Shown here: in pieces, positions 1 through 13,900 of the stretch
How the letters are laid out: each line of letters begins with the position of its first letter
Numbering within the stretch: the first letter of the stretch is position 1
NCBI GenBank assembly: GCA_015680685.1
Contig: MNCI01021041.1
Coordinates: 32,956 to 96,955 of the forward strand
Reading direction: 5' to 3'
Origin: Gnetum montanum
Lineage: Eukaryota > Streptophyta > Gnetopsida > Gnetales > Gnetaceae
Length of the DNA: 64,000 bases
Made by a program: the position numbers and the translations under genes
The notes under the pieces: model-generated
Databases searched by the model: none
What the model was told of the DNA's origin: nothing
The model's input: only the letters and a program-made list of their open reading frames with translations

Positions 1-138
1 TCGAATCGTTTGTTCCAAAACAAAAAATTGCAACTCTCGATTTACATTTCTAGAAAGTGTGTTTTAGTTTCACAATACAAGAAATAAACATAACCACTAC
101 CAAGAGACTGAACGAATAAATAATAATAATGTGCGAGT

Positions 139-476
139 AAAGATAACAAAAATTTAAAATATACAATTTTGTTTTCAAACAAAGTTATAAATGTCCCTCG
201 GATGAGTTTAAAGAAATTAAGATTGAAATGCTATAATTTTTTTAAAAAAAACTGATGTTTAGAAAAACGAAAATTTCTACAGAGTTTACCTTCACGATCG
301 TCTTTGTAAAGATAAAAGAAATTTGAAATATATAAATTATGTTTTCTAACAAAGTTCAAAATATACAGCAGATGGGTTTAAAAAATTAACATTGAAATGC
401 TAAAAATGAATTTTAAAAAAACTGAAAAAGTAAAAAATATTACATAAAATTCTAGGCAGATACACCCATCTTTATG
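139..476. repeat. Tandem duplication, ~169-bp unit
   Basis: Two diverged AT-rich copies: AAAGATAACAAAAATTTAAA begins at 139 and AAAGATAAAAGAAATTTGAA at 308, and similarity continues through TTGAAATGCTA in both. No coding sequence. Confidence 0.6.
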
Positions 477-2592
477 AAAAATAAATAGAAGACTGAAAGG
501 GAAAAAAATGGATAAGAATTAAACTTATAACTCTAACTTTTCATTCAACTTTTTATAAGTACAAGCTTAGCCTTAAATCACCAAGCAACAGATGTATATT
601 TATTTATGAAATCTGAATATCAGCAATTATATTGCCCAAGTAGTGGTTCTCAAATCAAATTGCTTTTTGAGTTCCCAAACTAGTTATTTTGGAAGTTGGA
701 ATAAATGTTCAAAATAAAACTTACAAAGGTAAAAAATCCATTAAAAATTATATTTCAAGAAAGACATCAATATATATCATATTTAGTAAACATTTTCAAA
801 CAATTTTCTTTTGCACCTAATTTAATAAATTTTATAAATTAAGTTCACTCATTCTATTTGTGTATTAATAACTTAAGATAACCTCATTGCAATATGGAAC
901 ATTGTTTTATTCATTGGCTTTTCAATTGTTACTCGGCAAAAAAAAATTGATTTGGAATAGCATATTATTTCAAGATTTTCAACCATCCCAAAAGAAGTTT
1001 TGTTTGATGATGTCTCTCAACTTGACAATATCCTTCAACAATAGCTTGCTTGAAATTATTTCTTATTCTTCATGCAATTTAAGAATTTCATGGCAATGTC
1101 ACTATTTTCATATATTTCCAAATAATAATTTTAAACAACTAATGTTTCTTCATATTACAATAGTTATGTTGTTACCTCATATCATCCCACTCCAATTTTG
1201 TATTCAAATTATGTTTTATTTTGTTTTGGATTCCCTAGTGAAAATGTTAATACCTTCATAGAGTTACACCATTAAAGAAGCCAAAAATTTTAATTTAATT
1301 AAAAGCTTAGAGAACATTCTATATATTTAGAGCTTAATATTGATCTATTTGTTTATGTTTTGTTGAATTAATGATCTTCCAGCAATAGTATTTAATAAGT
1401 AACATTCACATGCAATTATCAACATGAATAATACTTTTTTAATAAAAAAAACTAGATTCAATTAAACATGAGATGTTAATACTACTTGTAACAAGTGAGT
1501 CAAACTATGAAAATTGAAAGCTCCAAGTCATGGGTTCAATTGTGAGATACAATGCTAAGTTAAAGTACATTTTGAACTATATTACAATTCTTTTAGAATT
1601 CCAACACAAACAACCACCCTACCCCATCCCAGCCCCACTCTCCACAAAGTTAAACTATGAAAATTGGTCATACTTCTAAAACAATTCACTTACAACTTAA
1701 TTTAAATTCATTAAATTCTAATAATTAAAATTTATTATTTAGAGTTATATATTAATCACACAAAATAATAGTAATATTACAAAATTATTTTATATTTTCA
1801 TCTCATTAAAAATTCTTGAATTTATTGTAGTAATTCATTGCAACATTTTCAACCATCCTTGAAAACTTGTGATCTTTACCATTTAGGAGGGTTTGACACC
1901 ACGATGCTTGACAATATTCTAACAATCCTCAACTTGCATCTCATATAACATCATAATAGTTATTCTATTCATTCATCAAATTTTACTTTTTTAATTTTAT
2001 TTTAAATAATATTTTATTTTTAAATAGTATTCTCTTTCATTTTAGATTAATTTAATTAATAATATATACAATGCGTTGAATAGTTAGGGTTTAATTAACA
2101 ATTTTTGAGGGTTTGTTAAGTTCAATCATTTCGATGAGACAGTCACAGATATTGAGATGGTATCGAACAATGGAACTCAAACTATTTCAAAATCATGAAC
2201 TCTTCGAAAGGGAAAGTTTTTATCATAATTAACTCCAGATCCATTCATTAGCTATGCGTTCGTCCATAACCCTAATCATTGTAACGAACTTCTCATGGTA
2301 GCTAATGCAACCAGCAATTGCTGTCATAAATCACTCTTTAAAGTAAATAAAGAATTTTCGACCAGTGAAAAGAGTCGCTAGATACACAATCATTTTACAT
2401 GACCACTTTGACGGTTTTTACATGAGAAAGACACAAATGGTTAGAATGTTTACATAAATTACATGGCCACTATGACAGTTTTTACATAAAAAAGACACAG
2501 CTGCTTAGAATGTTACATATACAACAATATAAAATTACAGTATATGTGAACTGTCAGAAAATTTTTTTGAAAAAATCATAATTTGTTGTTAG
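477..2592. other. Gene-free AT-rich flank
   Basis: No supported gene. A 124-codon open frame at 887-1261 has AT-rich composition and no recognisable protein signature. This stretch includes the downstream flank and probable 3' UTR of the callose synthase gene (about 2,500-2,592). Confidence 0.6.
2393..2520. repeat. 64-bp tandem duplication in the 3' UTR or immediate 3' flank
   Basis: Copy 1 starts at about 2,393 and copy 2 at about 2,457. Both contain TACATGRCCACTWTGACRG, then TTTTTACAT, then AAAGACACA, then TTAGAATGTT. It lies 70-200 bp downstream of the stop codon, where the transcript end should fall. Confidence 0.75.
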
Positions 2593-4661
2593 TTACACAT
2601 CGTCAAAATTCTGTTTGTTCCCAGTAAGAATGAGAGAGATTTCAAGACCACGACTGAAAGCCTGGTTGTACATGAGACGGGTCTGGAATGTAGAAACAAA
2701 AGGAAGCCATGAACATATTGCTATTGGGATGAACACGACCATACCCATGCCAGCATCATATAAGCGTGCAAGTGAGCGCACTGATTTCCATAACCCCAGC
2801 CTCTTGATGATGGGCTTCCATGCAATTGCGATCTGCAAGTCATTTGGAAAACATTTTGGTAATGTTCAGGATATACATGCATCTTTAGCCAAACAATCAA
2901 TTATTTCAAATACTTACTGAGAGGATGGCCCATCCACTAGGTATGAATGCCAATATACTTGCAAAAAGATCTCCAATAGTTAAATCTGTAAACAAGACTA
3001 CAGCACCTAGCCCAATGATAACTGAGATAAACGTAGCGCCTTGTACGAATCTCAGTAATAGCTGAAAATTTACGGACACTTTTTGGCTGAAAGTGAAAAC
3101 CTATTTTAAAACAAGAAGAAATTATGGATTAGTATCACTAACTCAGCCTTGTCCTAGGCAGTCATTAATCAGTAGCCAACATTGCCGTACCTTGAATATC
3201 AAGATTAGCCCAAGTAACACCAACCAAGAAAACCCATAAACCTACATTATAAATAGCGAAAACAACAACCAATTAATTATTGATAGAAATTTCATAAATC
3301 TTTTAAGATCAATATTCCATAAATTATTGCATGGAATTCAAAATGTATCGAACTTTAAATACTAAGACTATACTTCCATGATAACAGTTGGAAATGTCAT
3401 TCAGCCAAAATTTATAGACACTAATACTTTTTTATATCTTAACGATCTTGCGTGGTGGTAATTCTCATGAAAATGAAGCAAATAATCAAGATAGACAGTA
3501 AAAGTGATGGCAATCAAGATTGCACTGGAATATTTAATTAATGCCAACACTACATCTGTGTTGCAAGTAATATTGAATGAAAACATGAAACGCATTTTGA
3601 TATTCAATGGGGAAAACGTCGAATATATAACATAAGAGGTAAACATCATTGTTGAAGAGTAGATTGGTAAAGAAGGCTGCATCTGAACTGAAAAATGAAT
3701 GGAAAATGAACGGATATGGGAATGATGGTAAATGGGAGTGATGCACGTCAGTATTGGGTTAGTGAGAGTTTGCTGGAAACTTACAATACTTCAGTAGCAT
3801 ATAGGTAACGAACAGGAGTGTCTCAAACATATACAAAGCAACAAGCTTACTAGTTGAGGTACTTGTTGAGGTATGCTCTCGCTGGTTTAGGGACTGGATT
3901 TCCTTTCTTATAAAAAAAGGTTGCTTAGTAAAGCAAAACAATCACATTATAATAATACCAATAACAAAAGCCAAAAGGATGTGAATAAATGCAAGATGAC
4001 TTTACCGTAAGCGAAGTGTTTCGTCCTGTAGCATTCAGCTTGTACACAATGCCATACTGGAACATGAAAAATCGAAGACTTAAAATGGTCTCAAATATTC
4101 TTCCTCTTATTGAGCGGATATGTGCCTGCCAATAAGATGAAATTTACTTTATAGAGGAATGAAAATTATAGATAGCATTGAGAGGATAGCTTAGTCTAAG
4201 TCAGAATAGTACTCCGCCTGAACGTTTAGGTACTACAGGATGATCATTGAAAATGTACAGGATAGAAAGATACTACGGCCACTTCATAAATGTATAGGAT
4301 AAACACACTTACCTGCTCCTCATCCCACCAGGCTTCCCAGCTTTCTTCACCTTTTACACCAATTCCACCTCTATAAAGAAGCCAATTTGTCCAATCTTCA
4401 AAATCCTTCACTGTCCTATTGTATACAACAAACAAAAAGAAATTATCATGATTGTCAGAGGAAGCAATTTACTGTTCATATGTGCTCAATATTCACACTC
4501 ACTTTTGCCATTCAAAACCAGAAGGATTAAATATATATGGAGCAAACAGCCATGATATTACAAGAAACCAACTGCTGAATGTGACGAGAATATAGGACAG
4601 TACGCCACTATCAATATAACCATATACTGTGTAGACTAGTAGCAGCATTGCAACCTCTAAC
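2593..4661 (-). CDS. CALS10: CALS10 exons 46-51: C-terminal transmembrane block (residues 1628-1912)
   Basis: Exon 46 has SWFLVISWLFAPYIFNPSGF, nearly identical to GSL8. Exon 47 has GGIGVKGEESWEAWWDEEQ. Exon 48 has ETILSLRFFMFQYGIVYKL. Exons 49-50 hold two further helices (SWLVLLGLILIFK, FISVIIGLGAVVLFTDL). Exon 51 has FIPIAICSWLPFVSTFQTRL and the near-invariant NQAFSRGLEISLIL, ending 11 residues later in TAA at 2593-2595. No exact AATAAA was found just downstream; a TGTA/TTATAT-rich stretch at about 2,510-2,550 (read on the minus strand) is a plausible plant polyadenylation region. Confidence 0.95.
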
Positions 4662-4879
4662 CTGTAGATATTATGCAGGAGCAAAAGTCAGTATATACAA
4701 TCCAAGACACAATGCATGATGCCACAAAGTGCATCCAGGAAAGTCCAACCTCCATGGTATACAAAATCTTACGCTTTAACAAAATGACTGCGAGAATAAA
4801 GCCTGTAGTTTTCAGCAAATTTGATGTGTTGGACAACAAAGCCTCTCCCAGTTGCTCGATACTGTGAAAACACAATACC

Positions 4880-4910
<31 letters not shown>

Positions 4911-7900
4911 ACCCAAAAAAAACTATTAAAAATGTGAGATTTGGCCCAGAAAATCAAAAGTGAGGATTTGTACCTTAGCACCTCCATGAAGAATTGTACG
5001 GCCAAAATAGTGTGCTCTTGTTCCCAGAGAAAATGTGAAAAAAACAGTGCACAGCTGCAGCTGCATTGTGACAAAACTCACGATTGCCTGAAAAAAAAAA
5101 GACGTATCAGAAAATTTGATTAAATTTATACATTCAACCAGTAGCGTTTTTGAAGACCAATACAATTGTGACATTTGATGCCAAAACAATGTTGAGACAT
5201 GTATGCTATGATGTGTCCCCCTTTTGAAGCCTTTCAAGCAATTAATATATATTAAAACTGTAGAGTACTTCAAACAGTTATCAATCTCTCTTAATGCCTG
5301 ATTGCACTCGGTTGCTGTTGCATTCGGTTACTGATTGCATTGTCCATGTGTGTCAGCATTTTTTCAAGGATATTTCACTTTTATTACTTTAATTAAAGTA
5401 AATATGTTTTTTGTTTATCCTTTTCACTGTTGTTACCAAAATTCTGTAACACAAAAACCACTAGCAACCTCATGTTCTTTCCACTCGCATCACCATCTAA
5501 TTTGTAACCAGAGATGCCTGTTATTAAGAACAGTTAAAAACCACTTCAGCAATCAAGCTTACTATTAGAACTGAAACTGAAGTGTATTTTACATCAATCT
5601 GAAGACCCTATAGATCTAACAGAATTCGGTTTCAGCCGTTTTGCTTCACATAATTTCTTTATTATCTCTGAAACAGAAAGATTGGTGAGTTGGATGGATC
5701 CGCAGTTCTCACCCAACACGTTTGCAGGCCAAAAGCCTCTTAAAACACATTGAATTTCAAAAATTAAATTATTATTAATATAATGAAGGATACTTTTCTT
5801 TTCCCAGTCTTATTCAGAAGCATATGTACAATGATGGGATTTACAATGACAATCAAAATTTATATCTATCCTGTCACGATATGCTGAACTCTAGTTGTAA
5901 AATGTTCATGAATCTACATGATGGTCTTAACCCATAAAAACTAGGGCACTGGCATTTAACCTTATAAAAGCAGTAAAAGAGAGGCATGAAGTGAACATCA
6001 AATTTATCACATAAAGCCTAGGTATTGATTCATCGAAAACAAAATCGAAATTATCTCCCCGCCTGGATCTAGAATATTCTTACTTGAAAACATAAAATTT
6101 TCTACGATGAATGTGGAAACTAGTTCACTGAAAAGTTCAGAATATTACCAAACTGTGCATTCATGGTTTCATGCTATAGGATCTTAACAACTACAATTCA
6201 ATACAAACATTCCTGCAGAACTCATTGCACCCAACAAATATCGTCAGTATATAGCATGTCCAAAGACGATGTGTGGAAACATGTGAAATGAGAAAGCCAA
6301 CACTGCACCTCCACAAAATAAGCCTATGACCTTTTAAACCTGTAATTGCGACAGCTGCGGTGCCCTGCAAAATCAGCTGGAGGTGGATGTAGCACCCTCC
6401 ATAATCGATTGGCTGGAGGCAGCAGTAGAGGCAGGCAGGTAAAATGAGACAGAAATGTGCTTTGAAGTTTGAACACAACTTATAAAGACAAAACAAATCA
6501 GTCTCGCTGACCCTACTCAGGTCGGTCTGTTTATAATTGGCAACTGCGAAACCAGTAATTACCGATTCGAAAAACACCGAACTCGATATAAGGGGGTGAA
6601 ATTGAAGTTATTAGGATGCAAGTTACAAGCATAAAAATTAAAAATTATTAAAACAAATGAAGCTCCATAGATGTACGCATTAACATTTAGCAATACTCGG
6701 AAACCCCACTGATAAAACATCACTAGTAAAATGTCTCATAAGTTTATCACATCCCATTGGTTTACGTAATTACTACGAGAAGAACTCGTTTGTTTTTAAA
6801 AAATAAATAAATAAGAAAACATACATATATACTTATTCTAAATAACCATTAACACTCAAACAAAACCATTGCTGCTGCCTTATGTCTCAAACGTGCATAA
6901 AACAATGCACACACATAAATGAACATCTACCTTAAAGAATATCATTGTTATAACAATATTGTAAAATTCCCCATCAGAAGATTCGCCTATCCAAGAAAGT
7001 AGAACTCTAGCCCAAGAATTTGCCAACATAAACAACATCCTCCATCTTCAATTTCCTCTTTCTCTTCAGCACAATCATCATATTCATCTAACCCTTTAGG
7101 AAAGCCTTTGCAGCAACAATTACCAAACTGGGTTTTCAAGCACACAGCAACAAGCCTATCTAATACCAGTTCTCCTTATTTCATCGTAATATGCAAATTA
7201 CACATGCATAATAACTGTCTTTATCAAATCGACTTGGAGTTATCAGTTCGTCTAGGCACAAATAAAGGTCCTAGCACTCTCATGAGATAAGGGTGTTCGT
7301 TGAGAATTCTAAGCTTACAACACGTCAACTGCCAAAAGCTAGAACAGGGACTCTGGCAACCAACGGGTGAGAATCCTTCCATTTCCATCTTTCAGGCGTA
7401 CAACGGGTGAGAAACTATAACTTCCAAAAGTGTGCAATCGCTGATATCCTAATGCCAAATTAGGAATTGAAGCTCATGCTTGTTTGAAAGAAAACAAACA
7501 AACTTACCAACCAACCAATGAACATTAGCAAAGACACCTAGCTCATTTCTAAGGCCCCAACGTCTACAGAGGAACTTACCAAATCAGCAGTCATCATCCT
7601 ATCGTTTTGGAAAATTATCAAATCAATGATCCAAAATTTCAGGTAAGGGAAGCAGGTGATGATTAGAAAATTACAAATATATAGTGCCAAACAATGATCC
7701 AATGAGTTTATCCAATTTTCAGCATTATAATTTTAACAAAATTCAGTACAAAGGCCAAGAACTTGCTTGTTTAATTAGACGATGACTGGCTAGTTCAGAT
7801 AAAATATTAAACAGATTATTGTACTTCAGCAATTCAACATCGCTATAATCAAAATGGGCAACAAGATATTAATGATAATACCTTTAACAATCCTTGTTCT

Positions 7901-10900
7901 AAGATAAAACCCATGATCATTGGAACTGCCGTAAAAACACCAATTTGAAATAAAAATTGTGTATTCAGTGCTGCATCCAGTGAAGCATTATTTTTCACTC
8001 GGTCACGGATTTGTCCACCAACACCAGACAACGCCTGTATTATGTCAAAATGTTACAGAAATTCCAATGCTAAACTATTCCTAATTTCTCACAAATATCA
8101 TTTGCTGTGGTAAGCAAATTCAGTTCTAAGATTCACAGTTTACACTTTCTCTAGTGACTTCAAAGATGATGTAATATGATATTTTAAATGGAAAAGTGCA
8201 TGCAACATACCAGGTATGCTTTACCATAAAGAAAAACATACACCGTCAACACTGTCAGCTGTAATGTAGAGGAAAGAATCATTTAGAGTTCTACAACTTT
8301 TGTCAACAATGAGAAATTAAAACACAGCACATAAAACACTGGAATCTCACCATGGTACAAAAATAATAGCCAACTGTGGTGTGATAGAATGATAACATCC
8401 GGAAAAAGTCAAAAAGCTGTCCAAGTCTGTAGACATCTCTACTCAAAACTTGTTCACCATTCCCCCCAGCAACTTTACCCTCAAACATTGCAATCTGATT
8501 TAGGCCAACGTCACGGCCCTTTCCAACCTGCAAAAAAATGTAAATTAAATCAGAAATAAGTGGCTTTCATCGTACATAAGAAATAAATTGTTGAAACAGA
8601 AAGCTCTCAAGGCATGCCTGTATGTACTCGTGGTGGGTGATGTTGCCTTGTCGTAATGTTGAATTGAAACCTGGACATTCAAAAACAAGTGCACAACTAA
8701 GAAATAGTATTTATGGTATTTTTTTTGAGAATCATGGTATACAGACCAAGCCTAGCACATTAACAAAACTGTTATTTCTGTAGAAGAGAATATGACTAAC
8801 TGTATGCTAAACACACGAATGAAAATGCTGGCAAAAGCAGCTCACGAACCAAACAAGGACAGAATAATGTATATTACATCAGCTGTTATTTAATTTAAGA
8901 AATTGTGCTTGCCCATTTTATAGCACTGTTGTGTGAAATTTGGCAGCATACTGAACAACGAGACAACTTGGCTTGCTTACAGGTAGAATTGCAGCCCAAA
9001 TTGGGAGGATAAGCATGCTAATGCTCCTAGGATTCTGGTATAAAAAGGCTCAAGAACAGTTCAGGTTGATATGCTCGTGATCCTCCTCTTTGGAGAGCTG
9101 AAGAAAGTATGGTTTTTTACAGAAGATGGCAGAAAGCAGGTGTTGCTGTGGTTGGCTGGCGCGATAAGGCTGTTTTTTTCCTAATCGCAGAATATTTGTG
9201 GCATGTTCATTGTTAGAATCAGGGGATTGTGAGTGTTATTGGAAAAAAATGATTAAAAATTCCTAGTTTGAAATTTTCAACTTGTATGTCTACAAATACA
9301 AGAGGATATCCATTAGAAACCCTCCAGTTCAACTACTTGAAAACCCATTCGAATCTTGTTGGTTACAAAAAAACTGGCACCAACGAATAAAATGTTCATC
9401 TCTATGAAGGCTATCAAACAACTAAATAATGGGGTTCGTGTATTTACAGTGTTTAGTTAGGGTTTGAAAATTGTATTGATATATTTCCATCTAGGAATTT
9501 GTATGGTTCCTAATTATGATGGACATTTGGTGTTCTGAATTATGGTTGTTCCTAGAAGCTCCTGTTTTTGGTGACCTCACAACTCTAGATCCAGGATTTA
9601 ACTGGTGTTCAAAAACGAAACAAAATGAAAGGACAGGCTAACCAAGTAGCATCAAACTTCTATGACAGCCAATTTCCAATCGTAATTTTACATTTCTTTA
9701 AGAGCTATGAAAATTGATTGCAACGAATTTTACCACCACTTTGTGAACAAAGAACAGAAATTCACTCTTGATTGAATAACTTTTCAAAGCAATTTCTAAA
9801 AGTCTAATCTGCAACTCTCGCACTATCTATTTTAAGGGAAGTAACAATTCATCTTCATCATGGTGCATTTATCAAATTTAAATCAGCTCACTGTTAGGTT
9901 AGACGAAGGATTTAATGATGCTTTTCCATGGGGAACTAGGCAACTGTCTACCTACGGGCATAGCCTGAACATATATCTATATATTCTAGCACGCCCCAGG
10001 GTTGGTACATGTTTCCGCATACCCCCTGGGATCAGACCTGCCACTTACAACTTACAAGTGGCATGCCCTAATCAATGAGCTATGTCTCACTCATGAAACA
10101 TGTTGGCAAGGCTCCAGAATTCTTAGAATTTCAGGCTACTGAAATGAACAAAATGCATGTCAGAAACATATCTTACCATTCTGCTTAGGTAAAGTTAATT
10201 TCTCAGGTGCATTTGGCTAAGCAAAACTAGAGTGCGATTCTCTTGGTGCCACTGGTCACTAAAATAGTACATGCCACCATATCATATAATTTTATTTTTA
10301 AAATTCCAACTTGCTTTATAAATGTGGAGCTTAATAGTTAATAGTGGCGAAAATATATTGTAACTGAGCCTTTGCACTCTATGAAAATGTGACATACTTG
10401 TTGTAAACTTCATCAATTTAATGTTACCTGGTAAACATAATGATAGGCAGAGAGCAAGAATTCAATCACTTCATTCAGTGAATGGCAGAAAAACAGTATC
10501 ACAACCATGTCGTTGTCATCATCATTCTAGCCTTGTCCCAAGAAAAATGGGATCTGCTACATGAATTTTTTTTTATCATTCACCTCTATGAAGAGCTAGA
10601 TCCTTATTTAATTGCAGTTTCTTCAAATTATCTTCAATTCTTTTTTCCCTATTCTTTTTTTTTTTTCTTTTCTTTTTTGGTCTCCCTTTTGGTGACTTTC
10701 CTGGAACAGTGATGTAACAACTTTTCCTAATAGCCTCATCATTTGACCTTCTTTGCACATACCCAATCCATCTACAACATCATTCATGTAGTTTATTTGA
10801 AACAGAAGCCACTCAATGCCTTCCTTTAATGTCTATATTGTGCAATTTATTTCTTCCCACAACGTTAATCTAAACATTCAATTTTCTGCCACTCATTTGT

Positions 10901-13900
10901 TATTCATGACTCTTTTATACTGCCCAACATTCAACACTATATAAGATAGCACACCTGACAACTGTCATGTAAAATTTTCCCATTAGTTTTATTAGGATTC
11001 TTTTATCATATAAAATACCACTAGCCTGTCCCTATTTCAACCATCTTTCTTCAATCCTATTTCTTATATCTTTATCAATTTCACCATCTGATTGGAGCAT
11101 TGATCTCAACATTTATTTAGTATTTAAAAATTGATAATATAGGTTAATATAGTTTAGAATGGTATGGTGCACTAGTAGCTGCAGGGAAAGAAACATAGAT
11201 AAAGCCTAGTATATTGAAGAACATAGGAACATTTGTTACTGAAAACAAAGACAATATTATTATCAATCCTAGACGATGGGATGCTTTCAACCAAGTAACA
11301 ATTTTATTTTAGAACATCAATTAACTTAATAAGAAATTGATATTTTTACATCTGTTGCAAGACATTGAAACAGCGCAGCCAAGGCTTGGAATTTGAACAA
11401 TAGCATAACTGTTCTCTCACCTTACGAAATCTTTTAAGATTATTGCCATTAAACGCTAGGAAAACTCAATTCCAGTAGATTCAAAAATTATTTATTCCAT
11501 AATATACACCAGAATTGTGTGTTTCTGCCCTCATTTTAAAAATATGTGCAGTTCCTTCAACCTTCAGATGCATACATATTTCAGAGCATCGACACCATAA
11601 TTGAGTGTTTCTGCCCTCATTTAAAAAATATGTGCAGTTCCTTCAACCTTCAGATGCATACATATTTCAGAGCATCGAAGGTAATTATCTGGACAAATTT
11701 CTTGAAAATATCACCATAAAGGAAAATTTAATGGCAGAAAACAACTGGTACCTGCATATATATCCTCGCTAATATTGATAATACGAGAAGCTTTGCTAAT
11801 GCCTCCTCTTGTTATGTGAAAGATTCTATCAAAAACATCTGGATGACCATAGTGCATGCGTACCCTGCAAAGAATTTTTTATTTATCTCAATATTTTTAT
11901 GCAATTCAAACAAGATATTAATGTTTAAAAGACAAATATTTGTTCTTACTTAAGAGATGCCAGAACACGCTGTCCCATGGTCACAAAACTACTTTCTTGA
12001 TTAGACATAAATGATGCAAGTGATGATACACTGCATACAAACGCAAAAATAACTAAATATCAGATACATTGTGCTTACATATTAATACAGTCCACAAACA
12101 CTAAATCCTATAAAATATTACCTTCCAGTAAAAACATGTTCTCTTACACCAAGTATGGTAGCAGGCCGCAGCCCATGATCACAATCAAATTCTTCCAGAA
12201 GATTGCGCATTTTCAGAGCTTCCTCAAAATAATTATCCTAATGAATACGGTCAAGATCCAAATTTTTGAATTTGAACACAACAAACATTTTTTCCTTTTG
12301 GAACTGAAAAGAGATTATATTAATAAAATATGATTTGAAGTACACAAAACAAGACAACAAACATTGGTGTGAAGGATCTGACCATCTCTATGTTTTTACA
12401 GATATGCCAAGAAAAAACATTAAACAAAACAATACATTTAAAAACAAAGCACCAAAAACAGAAGAAGAAGACAAATTATACATTTAGTGTGGTTTGCAAG
12501 TTTATCCTGGTAGAAAAATCAGTAAAAATTTCCAGGAAGTCAGGTGGAAGAATAGTGTTCCTTGGTGTATATCCTTATAAATCTTTTCTTAAATTTTACT
12601 TAGTAAACCTCAATGTTGCCATAGTAACCTGGCCACTACACAAGCCAGTATTTCCATTCTTGCCACACAAAGAAAGAAAAAAAAATCTGAAAGGAAAAAG
12701 GTTAAAAAAGAAACAAACAAAAGATATCATATCAGGAACATGGAATCCTATTGAGGTTAGGCGTGAAGCCAAATATATTTGTGTGAAATGCCAAGATTTA
12801 TTATTCCCAACCATTGACAACATTGAAGCTTGCAAAGATGTACACGCTGCTTACTGTTTTCAATCAGAGAAAAGATTTGATTTCTGAGAAGAAGAATAGA
12901 ACACTGGCTTCTTTCTCAAAAAGCACCCGCCTGAGGACGGATGGACTGAGGTATGGAGGGGTCAGCTCCCAGAAAAAATCAAAGTGTTTGGGTGGTTAGT
13001 TAAACATAGGGCGCTGCCCCTTAGAGTGGCGTTGCAGGAGTGGGGCATGCACGTGAACACCAGCTGTCCTCTGTGCTGTGTGGAGCCTGAAACACTATAT
13101 CATTTTATCATTTTATATACAGGTGTCAGTTTGTCCAGGCTATTTGGCATGCAGCAAACATCGTGCCAATCACAATCATTAATGGGGACTCTGCCGCACT
13201 TGCCACATTGTGGGCAATCTGGAAAACGAGAAACTCCCTGGTTTTCCACGGACAGACACTGCCTTTGCCATCAAGGGTTGCCAGGGCTGGTCACCAGTTG
13301 TGGGCAGAAGCAATTGCAGCCATGAGACAGAGGCACCTTTTCGAGCCGACATGAACTGAATTTGTGGGAGATGCCGACCTGTGGGCAGTCGTGGAGCAAA
13401 TGGGTTGGGCCAACATCCTAAAACACATCAAGAGAGAACTAGGGCTCTCCACGGCAAACTTTTTCAATAATTGGGTGGGCAAAGACACAATATTGGGGCA
13501 GACGGATCAGGGTTAATGTGGAGGCACTAGCGGAGGTACTGGAAGTTGCTGGAAGTTGCAGCAGAGGGAGAAATCATAGCATCGGTTGCCCGGGCCCAGA
13601 TGGACGCAGCAGAGTTCTTTAAAGGAATGATTCCTAGGACGGGTAGTGGGCACATCCACAAATCGGTGTTTGCAGACATGTGGCAGGAAGCTTGGTGGAG
13701 CACAAGGTTAAGGCTTTAAAGCTTGACGGTCTGAGGGAATGGGGCCAGAGGACGCTAGCATGGGCTATACACTTGTACAGCTTTTCTTTTTTGGATTAAT
13801 ACATCTTAAATTTTTTCAAACAAAAAAAAGCAGGTCACACTGAATTTTATTTTTGTTTGTTACTATTTAATGTATTACTGTTTTCTAATATGCTTCCTTT

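Larger units (their letters stand above)
8671..11751 (-). other. CALS10 intron 39 (3,081 bp) with SINE and RTE debris
   Basis: GT-AG intron between exons 39 and 40. Holds the SINE at 9,880-10,095, the minus-strand RTE tail at 10,478-11,110 and the 86-bp duplication at 11,507-11,678. Confidence 0.85.

Noticed and set aside
6191-6577. 128-codon minus-strand open frame in intron 43
   Set aside because: No recognisable motif, and the callose synthase frame passes over it by splicing.
12369-12887. 172-codon plus-strand open frame
   Set aside because: Lys/Ile-rich low-complexity composition from AT-rich intron DNA, no motif, and it lies within intron 36 next to a LINE fragment.
12984-13354. Host gene encoding a Cys/His protein
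   Set aside because: The residues match the LINE zinc-binding reverse transcriptase domain with frameshifts, so it is transposon debris.
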